From: JAUVRX01 sp049664225
Lineage (GTDB): Bacteria > Acidobacteriota > Thermoanaerobaculia > Multivoradales > JAHEKO01
Reading direction: 5' to 3'
NCBI GenBank assembly: GCA_049664225.1
Contig: JBATEX010000153.1
Span: forward strand, 1 to 16,523
Length of the DNA stretch: 16,523 nucleotides
The notes beneath the pieces were generated by a model. It was not told the origin of the DNA. It did no database searches and was given only the letters and a program-made list of their open reading frames with translations. Position 1 is the first letter of the stretch. Every line of letters begins with the position of its first letter. Position numbers and translations under genes: made by a program. Positions 6,123 to 13,589 of this stretch are shown here, piece after piece.

Positions 6123-8276
6123 ATGACGGTGACTGAAGACAAGAAGCCGGTCCAAGGCAAGACAGGCGTCAAAGCCGTCAACCTCAATCACCGCATCTAC
6201 TACTTCAACCGCGAGTTGAGCTGGCTCCAGTTCAACGAGCGGGTGCTCGAGGAGGCGCTCGACGAGCGTCACCCACTTCTCGAAAGAGTCAAGTTCCTTT
6301 CCATCTTCTCGAGCAACCTGGACGAGTTCTTCATGATTCGGGTCTCCGGGCTGCGGCGTCAGCTGGCGGGTGGTGCCTTGAAGGCGCCACCGGACGGCAT
6401 GTCGCCAGGCGAGCAATTGAAGGCGATTCGAAGCCGTCTGGATCCGGCCCTGGACCAGGCAGCGGGCTGCTGGCATGGTGACCTGCTTGCCCAGCTGAAG
6501 GACGCTGGAGTCAAAGTGCTCGCCTACGAGGAGCTCAAGAGCAAGCAACGCAAGCTCCTGCGCAGGCACTTCAAGAGGGAGATCTTTCCGGTTCTGACCC
6601 CGCTCGCGTTCGATCCCGGGCATCCGTTCCCGCATATCTCGAATCTGAGCATCAATCTGGCAGTGGTGATCGACGACCCGGGTCGGGGAGAGAAGTTCGC
6701 CCGGGTCAAGGTGCCGCACATGTTTCCTCGATTTGTCCGCGTCCCCAGCGAGGAGAAGGCGGAGCGCTACGAGGAGCGGGGCCTGAAGGGCTTCGAGTCG
6801 ATGAACTTCGTCTGGCTCGAGGAGGTCATCGCGGCCAATCTGGATACCCTCTTCCCCGGGCTGAAGGTCGAGGCCGCTTATCCCTTCCGGGTCACCAGGG
6901 ATGCCGACGTGGAGATCGAAGAGGACGAGGCCTCGGACTTGATGTCGGCAATGGAGGTGGTGGTCGGTCGTCGGCACTTCGGCTCGGCGGTGCGACTCGA
7001 GGTGGATGCTCGAATGCCGACTCGGGTGCGGGACATCTTGGTCGACAATCTGGGCCTGGCGCCCTATCAGGTCTTCGCCGTAGACGGGCCGCTGGGTCAG
7101 TCGGATCTCATGGAGCTGACGAAGCTCGAGCTACCCGAATTGAAGGATCCCCCCTTTTCGCCGAGTGACCCCAAGGCATTGAAGGGTGAGGAGAGTATCT
7201 TCTCCGTTCTCAAGCGTCGGAACGTGCTGCTCTACCATCCCTACGACAGCTTTCGTCCGGTCGTCGACTTTGTCCGTACAGCGGCCGAAGACCCCGATGT
7301 CCTGGCTATCAAACAGACCCTCTATCGGGTTGGACCCAACTCTCCCATTGTGGAAGCACTGCGACATGCCAGGGAGAACGGCAAGCAGGTTTCGGTTCTG
7401 GTGGAGTTGAAGGCCCGCTTCGACGAGGAGAACAACATCGTCTGGGCGCGCTCCCTCGAGCAGGCCGGCGTTCATGTGGTGTACGGGCTGGTGGGCCTCA
7501 AGACCCACGCCAAGATGTGCCTGGTAGTGCGGCGGGAACCGGACGGCGTAAAGCGTTACGTTCATCTGGGAACCGGCAACTACAATCCGGTTACGGCGCG
7601 CATCTACACGGACCAGGGCTATCTGACGGCGGACCCCGACATAGCGGCCGATGTCTCGGAGCTCTTCAACGCGCTGACGGGGTACTCCAGGGAAGATCAC
7701 TACCGCAAGCTGGTGGTGGCGCCTGGAAAGATGCGGCAGCAGCTTCTGGAGAGGATTCAACGCGAGATCGACTGCCACCTCCAGGGTGGCAACGGTCACC
7801 TGGCGTTCAAGATGAACTCGCTGGTGGACAAAGCCTGTATTCGGGCTCTCTACGAAGCGTCGATCGCCGGCGTCAAAGTGGATCTCCAGGTCAGAGGTAT
7901 CTGTTGCCTGCGTCCGGGCGTGGAGAGGGTGAGCGAAAACATCACGGTCACCTCGATCGTCGGGCGGTTTCTGGAGCACAGCCGCATCTACTACTTCCGC
8001 AACGGTGGGCAGGAGGAGATCCTGCTGGGTAGCGCCGATCTCATGCCGCGAAATCTGGGCGGCAGGGTCGAGACACTCTTCCCGATCGATGACGAGAGAT
8101 TGAAGAGGGCTCTGCGCGATGAGATCCTCGACCTCCACCTGCGGGACAACGTTCAGTCTCGTCAGTTGATGAGCGATGGCGGGTACGTGCGCTTGAGCTT
8201 CGGCAAGGGCGACCCGGTCATCGACTCCCAGAGCCTGCTGCTGAAGCAGCAGGGCTCCTGGCACCTGGATGAATGA
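6123..8276 (+). CDS. ppk1: Polyphosphate kinase 1 (PPK1)
   Basis: PPK1 reversibly polymerises the gamma phosphate of ATP into inorganic polyP through a phosphohistidine intermediate. The N-terminal domain carries YYFNRELSWLQFNERVLEEA (about residues 26-45 here) and SNLDEFFMIRV. The paired phospholipase-D-like domains hold the catalytic His in LKTHAKMCLV (His462), the HLGTGNYNP motif and the second His in RFLEHSRIYYF (His619), followed by GSADLMPRNL. From ATG 6123 the protein has 717 residues, normal for the family. Alternatives are ATG 6093 (10 residues longer) and GTG 6036; the AAGGGA before 6123 is 12 bases away, so the start is not certain. It is the only plus-strand gene between sixA and the right end and converges on the second ppk2 gene, 32 bases away. 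All catalytic motifs are intact. Confidence 0.95.
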   Translation: MTVTEDKKPVQGKTGVKAVNLNHRIYYFNRELSWLQFNERVLEEALDERHPLLERVKFLSIFSSNLDEFFMIRVSGLRRQLAGGALKAPPDGMSPGEQLKAIRSRLDPALDQAAGCWHGDLLAQLKDAGVKVLAYEELKSKQRKLLRRHFKREIFPVLTPLAFDPGHPFPHISNLSINLAVVIDDPGRGEKFARVKVPHMFPRFVRVPSEEKAERYEERGLKGFESMNFVWLEEVIAANLDTLFPGLKVEAAYPFRVTRDADVEIEEDEASDLMSAMEVVVGRRHFGSAVRLEVDARMPTRVRDILVDNLGLAPYQVFAVDGPLGQSDLMELTKLELPELKDPPFSPSDPKALKGEESIFSVLKRRNVLLYHPYDSFRPVVDFVRTAAEDPDVLAIKQTLYRVGPNSPIVEALRHARENGKQVSVLVELKARFDEENNIVWARSLEQAGVHVVYGLVGLKTHAKMCLVVRREPDGVKRYVHLGTGNYNPVTARIYTDQGYLTADPDIAADVSELFNALTGYSREDHYRKLVVAPGKMRQQLLERIQREIDCHLQGGNGHLAFKMNSLVDKACIRALYEASIAGVKVDLQVRGICCLRPGVERVSENITVTSIVGRFLEHSRIYYFRNGGQEEILLGSADLMPRNLGGRVETLFPIDDERLKRALRDEILDLHLRDNVQSRQLMSDGGYVRLSFGKGDPVIDSQSLLLKQQGSWHLDE

Positions 8277-8292
8277 GAACTGTCTGATTGTC

Positions 8293-8322
8293 GAGCCGAG
8301 GTGACCTCTCAGCTCTTATTCT
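8293..8322 (+). terminator. Possible intrinsic terminator after ppk1
   Basis: GAGC (8293-8296) pairs with GCTC (8312-8315), and inside it GAGG (8298-8301) pairs with CCTC (8305-8308), followed on the plus strand by TTATTCTT. It lies 17 bases after the ppk1 stop and overlaps the end of the convergent ppk2 gene. The stem is interrupted, so this is a moderate candidate. Confidence 0.4.
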
Positions 8323-9109
8323 TGTCGCCCTTCTTCGAGCTCTTCTTCTTGCCTGTGCCGCTCTTCTCGTCGGCGGTGGCTTTCTGGCGCTCCGGCGCTT
8401 CCAGATTCGCCTCCAGCGCTGCAATCAGGGTCTCCTGGGTTTTGACCCTGGCCCACAGCTTGTCGTTGCCCTCGATGATGGTCCAGGGCGCGGTAAGGGT
8501 GCTGGTCTTGCGCAGCATGTCGATCAGGGCCTCCTCGTAGAGGCCCCATTTGCGCCGGTTTCGCCAATCCTCCTCGGTGAGCTTCCACTGCTTGTGGGGT
8601 GTCTCGCGGCGCGCCTCGAAGCGGCGGAGCTGCTCCTCGGCACTGATCTCGAACCACAGCTTGACGAGGATCATGCCGTGGTCGGTGAGCTGCCGCTCGA
8701 AGTGGTTGATCTCTCGATAGGCGCGCTTCCACTCGTCTTCGGTGGCGAAGCCCTCGACCCTCTCAACCAGGACACGTCCGTACCAGGAGCGATCGAAAAT
8801 CACGATCTGTTTGTCATCTGGCGATTTGAGACGACGCCAGAAGCGCCACAAGTAGTGATGGGTCCTGTCTTCCCCTTCAGGCGCTGCAATCGAGTAGACC
8901 TCGTAGCCACGGGGGTCGATCTTCTCGATCGCCCGTCGGATCGAGCCTCCTTTGCCCGCTGCGTCCCATCCTTCCACCACGACGATCAACGAGCGCTTTT
9001 CCTGATACAGCCTGAAGGCCAGTTCGCGGAGCTTGAGCTGGCAGTCCAGGATGCGCTGCCGGTACTCTTCGCGCTCCAATCGCTTGCTCAGATCGACTGT
9101 GGGGAGCAT
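8309..9109 (-). CDS. ppk2: PPK2-family polyphosphate kinase, canonical motifs, basic C-terminal tail
   Basis: PPK2 enzymes transfer phosphate between polyP and nucleoside mono- or diphosphates. Walker A GWDAAGKGG (residues 47-55) and Walker B FDRSWYGR (105-112) are canonical, as are the later KLWFEIS and lid-region RRF, PHKQWKLTEEDW and NRRKW segments. The last 23 residues form a Lys-rich tail (8 Lys) not needed for the fold. The ATG at 9109 overlaps the upstream stop codon in TGATG, so translation is likely coupled to the preceding PPK2 gene; a TTG one codon earlier is less likely. With that partner it resembles the C-terminal, catalytic half of two-domain class II PPK2 (polyP:AMP phosphotransferase) split into two genes. 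Whether it prefers AMP, ADP or GDP cannot be read from the sequence. Confidence 0.92.
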   Translation of the reverse strand: MLPTVDLSKRLEREEYRQRILDCQLKLRELAFRLYQEKRSLIVVVEGWDAAGKGGSIRRAIEKIDPRGYEVYSIAAPEGEDRTHHYLWRFWRRLKSPDDKQIVIFDRSWYGRVLVERVEGFATEDEWKRAYREINHFERQLTDHGMILVKLWFEISAEEQLRRFEARRETPHKQWKLTEEDWRNRRKWGLYEEALIDMLRKTSTLTAPWTIIEGNDKLWARVKTQETLIAALEANLEAPERQKATADEKSGTGKKKSSKKGDKNKS

Positions 9110-9888
9110 CAATCGTCCTCCTCACCGTCATCGTCTTCATCGTCGTCGATCTCGGCCAGCCCTGGCACCTCGAGACCGTGACGCTCCAGGCCCTCTTCCA
9201 TGACTTCGATGATGGTCTGAAGGACCCGAACGCGGGTCCATCGGTGATCGGTCGCCGCAACCAGGGTCCAGGGCCCCCACTCGGTCTCGGTCCTCTCGAG
9301 CATCTCCTCGACCGCCACCCGGTATTCGTCATATTGCTCGTTCTGGGCCCAGTCTTCGGGCGCCACCTGCCAGCTGGTTCGGGGATCCGATTCCAGTTCC
9401 TTCAATCGGTGGGCCTGTTCCTTCTTGTCGATGTGCAGGAAGAACTTGGCCAGTAGATAGCGATCGTCAACCAGCGCCTGCTCGAACGCCGTGATGTCGT
9501 TGTAAGCCTGCGTCCACTGGATGGGCTCGATCAGGCCGTCGACGCGCTCTTCCAGGACTCGGCTGTACCAGCTGTGGTCGAAGATCGCGATCTCGGCCCA
9601 GTTGGGGAGCTTGGCCCAGAGTCGCCACATCCAGGGCAGCAAGCTCTCGAAGGTCCGAGGCTCACGAATGGCATGGAGGCTGAATCCCCGCGGCTCCAAA
9701 CGCCGGGTGATCTTGCTGATGACAGAGCCCTTCCCGGAAGCGTCCCAGCCTTCCAGGACGACAATCGTCGCCAACTTCTCCTCCCAGCAGGAGCGCTGTA
9801 GTTGGTGAAGCCGGCGTTGGAGCTCAGGTAGCTGCTCGTGGTAGTCGATCTTCGAAAGCTCGCGACTGAGATCTAGGGCTTCCAGCAT
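9109..9888 (-). CDS. PPK2-family protein with altered Walker B and acidic C-terminal tail
   Basis: This 259-residue protein has the PPK2 fold markers: Walker A GWDASGKGS (47-55), Walker B FDHSWYSR (103-110), and a lid region ending SWQVAPEDW. The invariant Arg of DRSWYGR is His105 and the Gly is Ser109, so activity may be reduced or altered. Two-domain class II PPK2 proteins are known to carry a less conserved N-terminal copy; this gene looks like that copy as a separate polypeptide, placed just before the canonical one and overlapping it by one base. The last 14 residues are nearly all Asp/Glu, opposite in charge to the partner's tail. ATG 9888 is the only start because a stop (TGA) lies two codons upstream; there is no strong Shine-Dalgarno. 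It lies 50 bases after parA in the same operon. Confidence 0.88.
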   Translation of the reverse strand: MLEALDLSRELSKIDYHEQLPELQRRLHQLQRSCWEEKLATIVVLEGWDASGKGSVISKITRRLEPRGFSLHAIREPRTFESLLPWMWRLWAKLPNWAEIAIFDHSWYSRVLEERVDGLIEPIQWTQAYNDITAFEQALVDDRYLLAKFFLHIDKKEQAHRLKELESDPRTSWQVAPEDWAQNEQYDEYRVAVEEMLERTETEWGPWTLVAATDHRWTRVRVLQTIIEVMEEGLERHGLEVPGLAEIDDDEDDDGEEDD

Positions 9889-9938
9889 TTCGGCTCAGCA
9901 AACGGTTCGTGAACTGCTCGACTTCCGGTCGGATTGTC

Positions 9939-10685
9939 TCATAGAGCAAGGCGATTGACGATTTCGGCCCAAAGATCCTCATAGGCTCTGGTGGGCTCCG
10001 CCGAGGGAGCAAACGCTGGTAGAGGAGCTCGACGCAAGCCCATCTGCTCGACCAGGCTCGAGTAGGGGATGGCTGTCTCGAGCATATCGGGATGGTGCTC
10101 GGCGGGTGATGCGGAGATACGTTTGTGAAGGGCCTTGCGCCTGTCCACCATACATAGAAAGGGGTAGAGCCGCGGTCGGGTCGCGCCCCTGTCTCTAAGA
10201 TGCTGATCGAGTTGATCGAGTGTGCGAAGCGAGAGAGTGGTCGGAATCGTCGGAGACAGGAGAATGTCGGCGGCGACGAAGACGCTCTCGGAAACCAGGG
10301 AAATGCTCGGAGCGCAGTCGAGAAAAAGGTAGTCGTACTGCATTGAGAGGGGCAGTAGCAGGCAAGCCAGCTGTCGGGTGGGCCTCTTGCTCTGCACCAG
10401 GTCTAGATCCAAGTTGCGATAGGTGAAGTCGGCCGGCAGGAGATCGAGGCCCTCGAAATCCGTTCCCCGAATCGTCGCGTCGAGCGGCCGCTTGCCTTTT
10501 AGAAGCTTCTTCGCGCCCCCTTTCACCTTCGCTCGAACCCTGAAGTAGAAGGTGGCGGCAGCCTGGGGATCCAGATCCCAGATCAGGGTGCGGGCGCCGT
10601 CTCTGGCCGCCAGGTAGGCCAGGTTGACCGCCGTCGCCGTCTTTCCAACCCCACCCTTGATGTTGTAGGTGGCAAAGACCCTCAC
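9939..10685 (-). CDS. ParA/MinD-type ATPase
   Basis: The deviant Walker A is YNIKGGVGKTATAVNLA, with signature Lys10 and P-loop Lys15; Walker A' is IWDLDPQAA (about 36-43) and Walker B YLFLDCAPS (about 119-127). This is the full 248-residue ParA fold. Such ATPases dimerise on ATP, bind non-specific DNA and position plasmids, chromosomes or protein cargo (carboxysomes by McdA, chemotaxis clusters by PpfA). An unusually basic stretch (about residues 49-67, ten Lys/Arg) follows Walker A'. The GTG start overlaps the CHAD stop in GTGA, indicating coupling. There is no ParB gene and no parS-like repeat here, and the neighbours are polyP proteins, so the cargo is probably not the chromosome; a polyP granule is my inference. 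A second role, in regulation rather than positioning, is possible. Confidence 0.88.
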   Translation of the reverse strand: MRVFATYNIKGGVGKTATAVNLAYLAARDGARTLIWDLDPQAAATFYFRVRAKVKGGAKKLLKGKRPLDATIRGTDFEGLDLLPADFTYRNLDLDLVQSKRPTRQLACLLLPLSMQYDYLFLDCAPSISLVSESVFVAADILLSPTIPTTLSLRTLDQLDQHLRDRGATRPRLYPFLCMVDRRKALHKRISASPAEHHPDMLETAIPYSSLVEQMGLRRAPLPAFAPSAEPTRAYEDLWAEIVNRLAL

Positions 10686-12259
10686 GTGGCCACCGTCGTC
10701 TGTTGCTTGAAGAGCGCCCGAAAGCGGGCACGGTTCTTCTTGGATGCGAACCTCGAGAGCTCTTGCTGGAATCTCTGCCGCTCCGCCTCCTGTCGGGTTT
10801 CCAGCCTGTCCACCAGCCTGCCCAATGCCATGAGGGTCTCCCCCGTGGCGAGGCCTTCCTGGAACATCTCGTGAGCGAAGCGCTGCAGACTGTCCTGCTG
10901 GATCTCCAGGTCGTTGAAGTCACCCAGGTTGTCTTGAAGGTGCTTGAGCGCCTTGACGAGCGTCCGGATCTCGTCCTCGTCGTAGAGGCTGCGGAAGAAC
11001 TCCAGAAGATAGCGCAGTTTCTTGCAGTCGATTCGCAACCGGTGGAGGATCTCTGGTGGGGAGCTGCTGTCGATGGCTAGACCCTGCTTGAGAACTTTGC
11101 GAAAAGCCTTCCAGATTCGGGACGAGGCCGTGAGCAGGATCTCCTTCTCCGCGAGGGGAGGAGCGCCTGCCTCCGGCAGAGGCTCGTCCAGGAACGATTG
11201 CCAGTCTCGAATCAGACGGCCGAACCGTGCCGAGTCCAGCTGCTCCAATAGTTTCGAATGTTCGAGGCGCTGGTGCCTGGTGAGAAATTCCTCGAGGGGT
11301 TCGAGGTGCGGTCCCAGGTGCTCGGGCAGGCTGGCTCGATACTCGGGCATCTTCAAGAGATAGACGTCGAGGTCGCGATTGGTTCCGGTTGCCTGGCCGA
11401 GCCACGCGAACTCGCGCCTGAAATGCTCGACGACAGGTGGTGGATAGACTTCTTTGATCTGGGTCAGTGCCGATCGGGTGCGACGGACAGCCACGCGGAA
11501 GTCGTGAAGGAACTCGGTGTCGAGGTCCTGTCGGACTCCCGCCTCGTTGTTCAGGATCGCATTCAGCAGTGTCTTGTGAATCCGTCGCAAGGCTTCATCG
11601 CTGCGCATATCGGGGGCGAGTCGAACTTCGAACCTGGACGACACAGCGGTCGGATCCTGCCCCAGGAGATCGAGAGCCGTCATGAGCTGGCTCGATTGTG
11701 TCGGTTGCAGAGGAAGCTCTCGCTCCAAATGGTCGAGGAGCGCCTGGAAGTGCTCGGCGTACCCTCGCACCGGCTCTGCAATCAGCAGACTGGGAAGCTC
11801 CAGCGGTCGTGGTGCGGATTCGGGGCCGGTGACCGAGGCTTCATTGAAATGAAGCCGCACAACGGTCTTCTGGTTGTCGTCGAGGACGTGTAGTGTTTCC
11901 CCTCGGCTCGTGACTTCCAAGCGCGGCAGCAAGCGGCGAATTTCGACCACGGATTCGAGGTCTATCCTGAAGGGGCCTGGCGGCAGATCCCAGACAAAGT
12001 GGGGGTTGGCGGCGAGACGCAGTCGGAAACGGGCTACGCCATCGAGAGTGCTCCAGCGCAGAACCGTGGCTCTTCCCTCTTTCGTGGAGAGGAGGCTCCC
12101 CCCATCACGAAAGAGGCGCCAATCAAAGGTGTCCAAATAGGTGGCACGAGAGTCTCGGTGGGTCTCGATCCGGCCGGGGAACCTCTCAGCGGCCGATTGC
12201 AGGGCTGCCCGGCCCTGGCTCTGAGACGCGACCTGCCAACTGACCGATATCGGGTTCAT
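10682..12259 (-). CDS. CYTH-like plus CHAD domain protein, predicted polyphosphate-binding
   Basis: The protein has 525 residues. Residues 5-195 look like a degenerate CYTH (triphosphate tunnel) domain: YLDTFDWRLFRDGG and RFRLRL fit strands of the tunnel, but the ExExK motif at the N-terminus is absent (SVSWQV instead), so catalysis is unlikely. Residues 218-500 are a CHAD helical domain with both conserved motifs, LHDFRVAVRRTRS (His252) and LHRLRIDCKKLRY (His406), plus LQDNLGDFND. CHAD domains bind polyP through conserved basic residues and localise to polyP granules. ATG 12259 is chosen because an in-frame extension to 12457 only re-reads the lysine-rich tail of the preceding gene as Arg-rich sequence. 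It starts 16 bases after that gene and overlaps parA by 4 bases. Confidence 0.9.
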   Translation of the reverse strand: MNPISVSWQVASQSQGRAALQSAAERFPGRIETHRDSRATYLDTFDWRLFRDGGSLLSTKEGRATVLRWSTLDGVARFRLRLAANPHFVWDLPPGPFRIDLESVVEIRRLLPRLEVTSRGETLHVLDDNQKTVVRLHFNEASVTGPESAPRPLELPSLLIAEPVRGYAEHFQALLDHLERELPLQPTQSSQLMTALDLLGQDPTAVSSRFEVRLAPDMRSDEALRRIHKTLLNAILNNEAGVRQDLDTEFLHDFRVAVRRTRSALTQIKEVYPPPVVEHFRREFAWLGQATGTNRDLDVYLLKMPEYRASLPEHLGPHLEPLEEFLTRHQRLEHSKLLEQLDSARFGRLIRDWQSFLDEPLPEAGAPPLAEKEILLTASSRIWKAFRKVLKQGLAIDSSSPPEILHRLRIDCKKLRYLLEFFRSLYDEDEIRTLVKALKHLQDNLGDFNDLEIQQDSLQRFAHEMFQEGLATGETLMALGRLVDRLETRQEAERQRFQQELSRFASKKNRARFRALFKQQTTVAT

Positions 12260-12275
12260 GATGCGGCACGGAAAG

Positions 12276-12653
12276 CTACTTGCGCTTCTGACCCTTCCCC
12301 TTCTTCCCCTTCTTCCCCTTCTTCCCCTTCTTCTTCCTCTTCTTCTTCTTGCTCTTGTCTTTCGTCTTGCCTTGCTTGGACTTCCTGCCCGACCTCTTCT
12401 TGCCGTCGTTCTTTTTCTTCTTGCCCTTCTTCTTCTTGCTGCTCGGTTCCTCGACACCGGGCGAAGGCTGCCTCAGTCGAGCGATTGCCTGGCCAACCGC
12501 TGCTGCCCTTGCCGGACCGAATCCGGGGATGGCCGCCAATTGTTCCACCGGGAGAGTGGCCAAGGAATCCACGGTCTCGATACCTCTATCGACCAGTACC
12601 TGGGCAGTGTGTGGACCGATTCCGGGGATGTCGGTGAGTTTGGCTTGACCCAT
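12276..12653 (-). CDS. Helix-hairpin-helix protein with histone H1-like lysine-rich tail
   Basis: Residues 1-62 carry two helix-hairpin-helix motifs, LTDIPGIGPHTAQVL and LAAIPGFGPARAAAV, which in RuvA, topoisomerases and similar proteins bind DNA backbone without sequence preference. Residues 71-125 form a tail with 31 Lys in 55 residues, ending in GKK repeats. The tail should be disordered and would bind DNA, RNA or polyP. The ATG has a strong GGAGG (12661-12665) 7 bases upstream. The gene is the first of the run leading into CHAD, parA and the two ppk2 genes. Histone-like Lys-rich proteins such as AlgP of Pseudomonas have been linked to polyP granules, and PhaM plays a comparable DNA-to-granule role for PHB, so a nucleoid-to-polyP adaptor is a reasonable inference. 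A plain nucleoid protein is the alternative. Confidence 0.85.
   Translation of the reverse strand: MGQAKLTDIPGIGPHTAQVLVDRGIETVDSLATLPVEQLAAIPGFGPARAAAVGQAIARLRQPSPGVEEPSSKKKKGKKKKNDGKKRSGRKSKQGKTKDKSKKKKRKKKGKKGKKGKKGKGQKRK
12294..12333. repeat. Tandem 9-base repeat encoding Gly-Lys-Lys units
   Basis: On the plus strand TTCTTCCCC repeats exactly at 12301-12309, 12310-12318 and 12319-12327 with partial copies on both sides. Read on the minus strand this gives Gly-Lys-Lys units in the tail of the helix-hairpin-helix protein. Each copy is three codons, so slippage would lengthen or shorten the tail without a frameshift. The CTT-rich character continues to about 12440. Confidence 0.8.
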
Positions 12654-12718
12654 GGTTCTTCCTCCAGTCCTCCACCTAGTCGAAGGAGCAGTCTACAACG
12701 AGGGTTTCGATGGGGCGA

Positions 12719-12735
12719 AGAACCGCCCTGGTTCT
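12719..12735. other. Perfect 6-bp hairpin between the pst operon and the Lys-rich protein gene
   Basis: AGAACC (12719-12724) and GGTTCT (12730-12735) enclose a 5-base loop, within the 150-base gap after the last pstB. No T-run follows on the minus strand, so it may be a weak attenuator or a 3' end structure. I see no convincing sigma-70 promoter or PhoB box in this gap, which leaves open whether the polyP genes are transcribed with pst or on their own. Confidence 0.3.
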
Positions 12736-12803
12736 CAGAGCCTACGAAGTCGTGGGCCCGGCCGCAGCGACATCCTTCTCAGGCGGGAGACTCGAGCCCC
12801 AGG

Positions 12804-13589
12804 CTAGCCGTACCGGCCCTCGATGTAGTCGGCCGTTTCCTGATTCGCGGGTGTGACGAAGAGCTCTTCTGTGGGAGTGTGCTCGATGACCTTGCCCAGC
12901 AGCATGAAGATGCACTCTTCACTCGCACGGCGGGCCTGAGCCATGTTGTGTGTGACGATGAGGATGGTGTACTCGCCGCGAAGTTCCCAGATCAACTCTT
13001 CCACGGCTTCCGTCCCTTTGGGGTCTAGAGCCGAACAGGGCTCATCCATCAGCAGGACGGCTGGTTTGACCGGCAGAAGTCTGGCGATGCAGAGTTTCTG
13101 CTGCTCTTCGAGGGAGAGGTCGATGGCCCTGCGATCCAGGCGATCCTTGACCGTATCCCACAGCAGGACCTCCCGGAGGGCCTTCTCGACGATCTCGTCC
13201 CTCTCCCTGGCCGAGACCTTCTGAGTCCCCTTGGCGAGACGGTAGCCGAAGATGACGTTCTCACGAATCGACAGCGGCAGCGGGTTCGGTCTTTGAAAGA
13301 CCATGCCGACCTGCTCGCGGACCTTGCCGAGGTCCGCTTGGGGCCCGTAGATGTCGTGGCCGAGGACCAGGATGCTGCCGGTCGTTCGCACATATCCCAA
13401 ACGCTCGTTGATTCGGTTGATGCTGCGTAAAAAGGTGGTCTTGCCGCACCCCGAGGGGCCGATCATCGAAGTGATGATGCCCCGCTTGATGTCGAGATCG
13501 ATGTCGTACAGCGCCTGAAAGGTGCCGTACCAGAGGTTCAGCTTCTCGGTCTTGATGGCGAGAGCCTCGGGAGGAGCCTGACTATCCAA
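12804..13589 (-). CDS. pstB: Phosphate ABC transporter ATPase PstB, copy A (degenerate signature motif)
   Basis: PstB powers phosphate import through PstC-PstA. Numbered from the TTG start, Walker A GPSGCGKT is at 44-51, the Q-loop Gln is Gln99 in VFQRPNPLP, Walker B is LLMDEPCSALDP with Asp182 and Glu183, and the switch His is His214 in VTHNM; all are canonical. The ABC signature, normally LSGGQ, is LSLEE (158-162), followed by QQKLCIAR. The site that this signature completes on the opposite subunit should therefore be poor, although this protein's own nucleotide site is intact. TTG 13589 is chosen because GGAGG (13596-13600) lies 6 bases upstream and the start overlaps the preceding stop by 8 bases; GTG 13625 would give a longer overlap. 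It is the last gene of the pst cluster. The PstB identity rests on position and family-typical PNPLP and CSALDP motifs. Confidence 0.9.
   Translation of the reverse strand: MDSQAPPEALAIKTEKLNLWYGTFQALYDIDLDIKRGIITSMIGPSGCGKTTFLRSINRINERLGYVRTTGSILVLGHDIYGPQADLGKVREQVGMVFQRPNPLPLSIRENVIFGYRLAKGTQKVSARERDEIVEKALREVLLWDTVKDRLDRRAIDLSLEEQQKLCIARLLPVKPAVLLMDEPCSALDPKGTEAVEELIWELRGEYTILIVTHNMAQARRASEECIFMLLGKVIEHTPTEELFVTPANQETADYIEGRYG

Noticed and set aside
7131..8264. A 377-codon minus-strand frame antisense to ppk1
   Set aside because: It mirrors ppk1 codons; ppk1 motifs are intact on the plus strand.
12294..12333. A CRISPR-like array
   Set aside because: The repeats are contiguous 9-base units without spacers and lie inside a coding tail.
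12260..12457. A 66-residue Arg-rich N-terminal extension of the CHAD protein
   Set aside because: It is the lysine-rich tail of the preceding gene read in another frame. ATG 12259 follows that gene's stop by 16 bases and begins the folded domain.
12258..13028. A plus-strand frame with Leu-rich sequence resembling membrane helices
   Set aside because: The Leu run is the complement of the Lys codons of the tail repeat; the frame also runs antisense into pstB.
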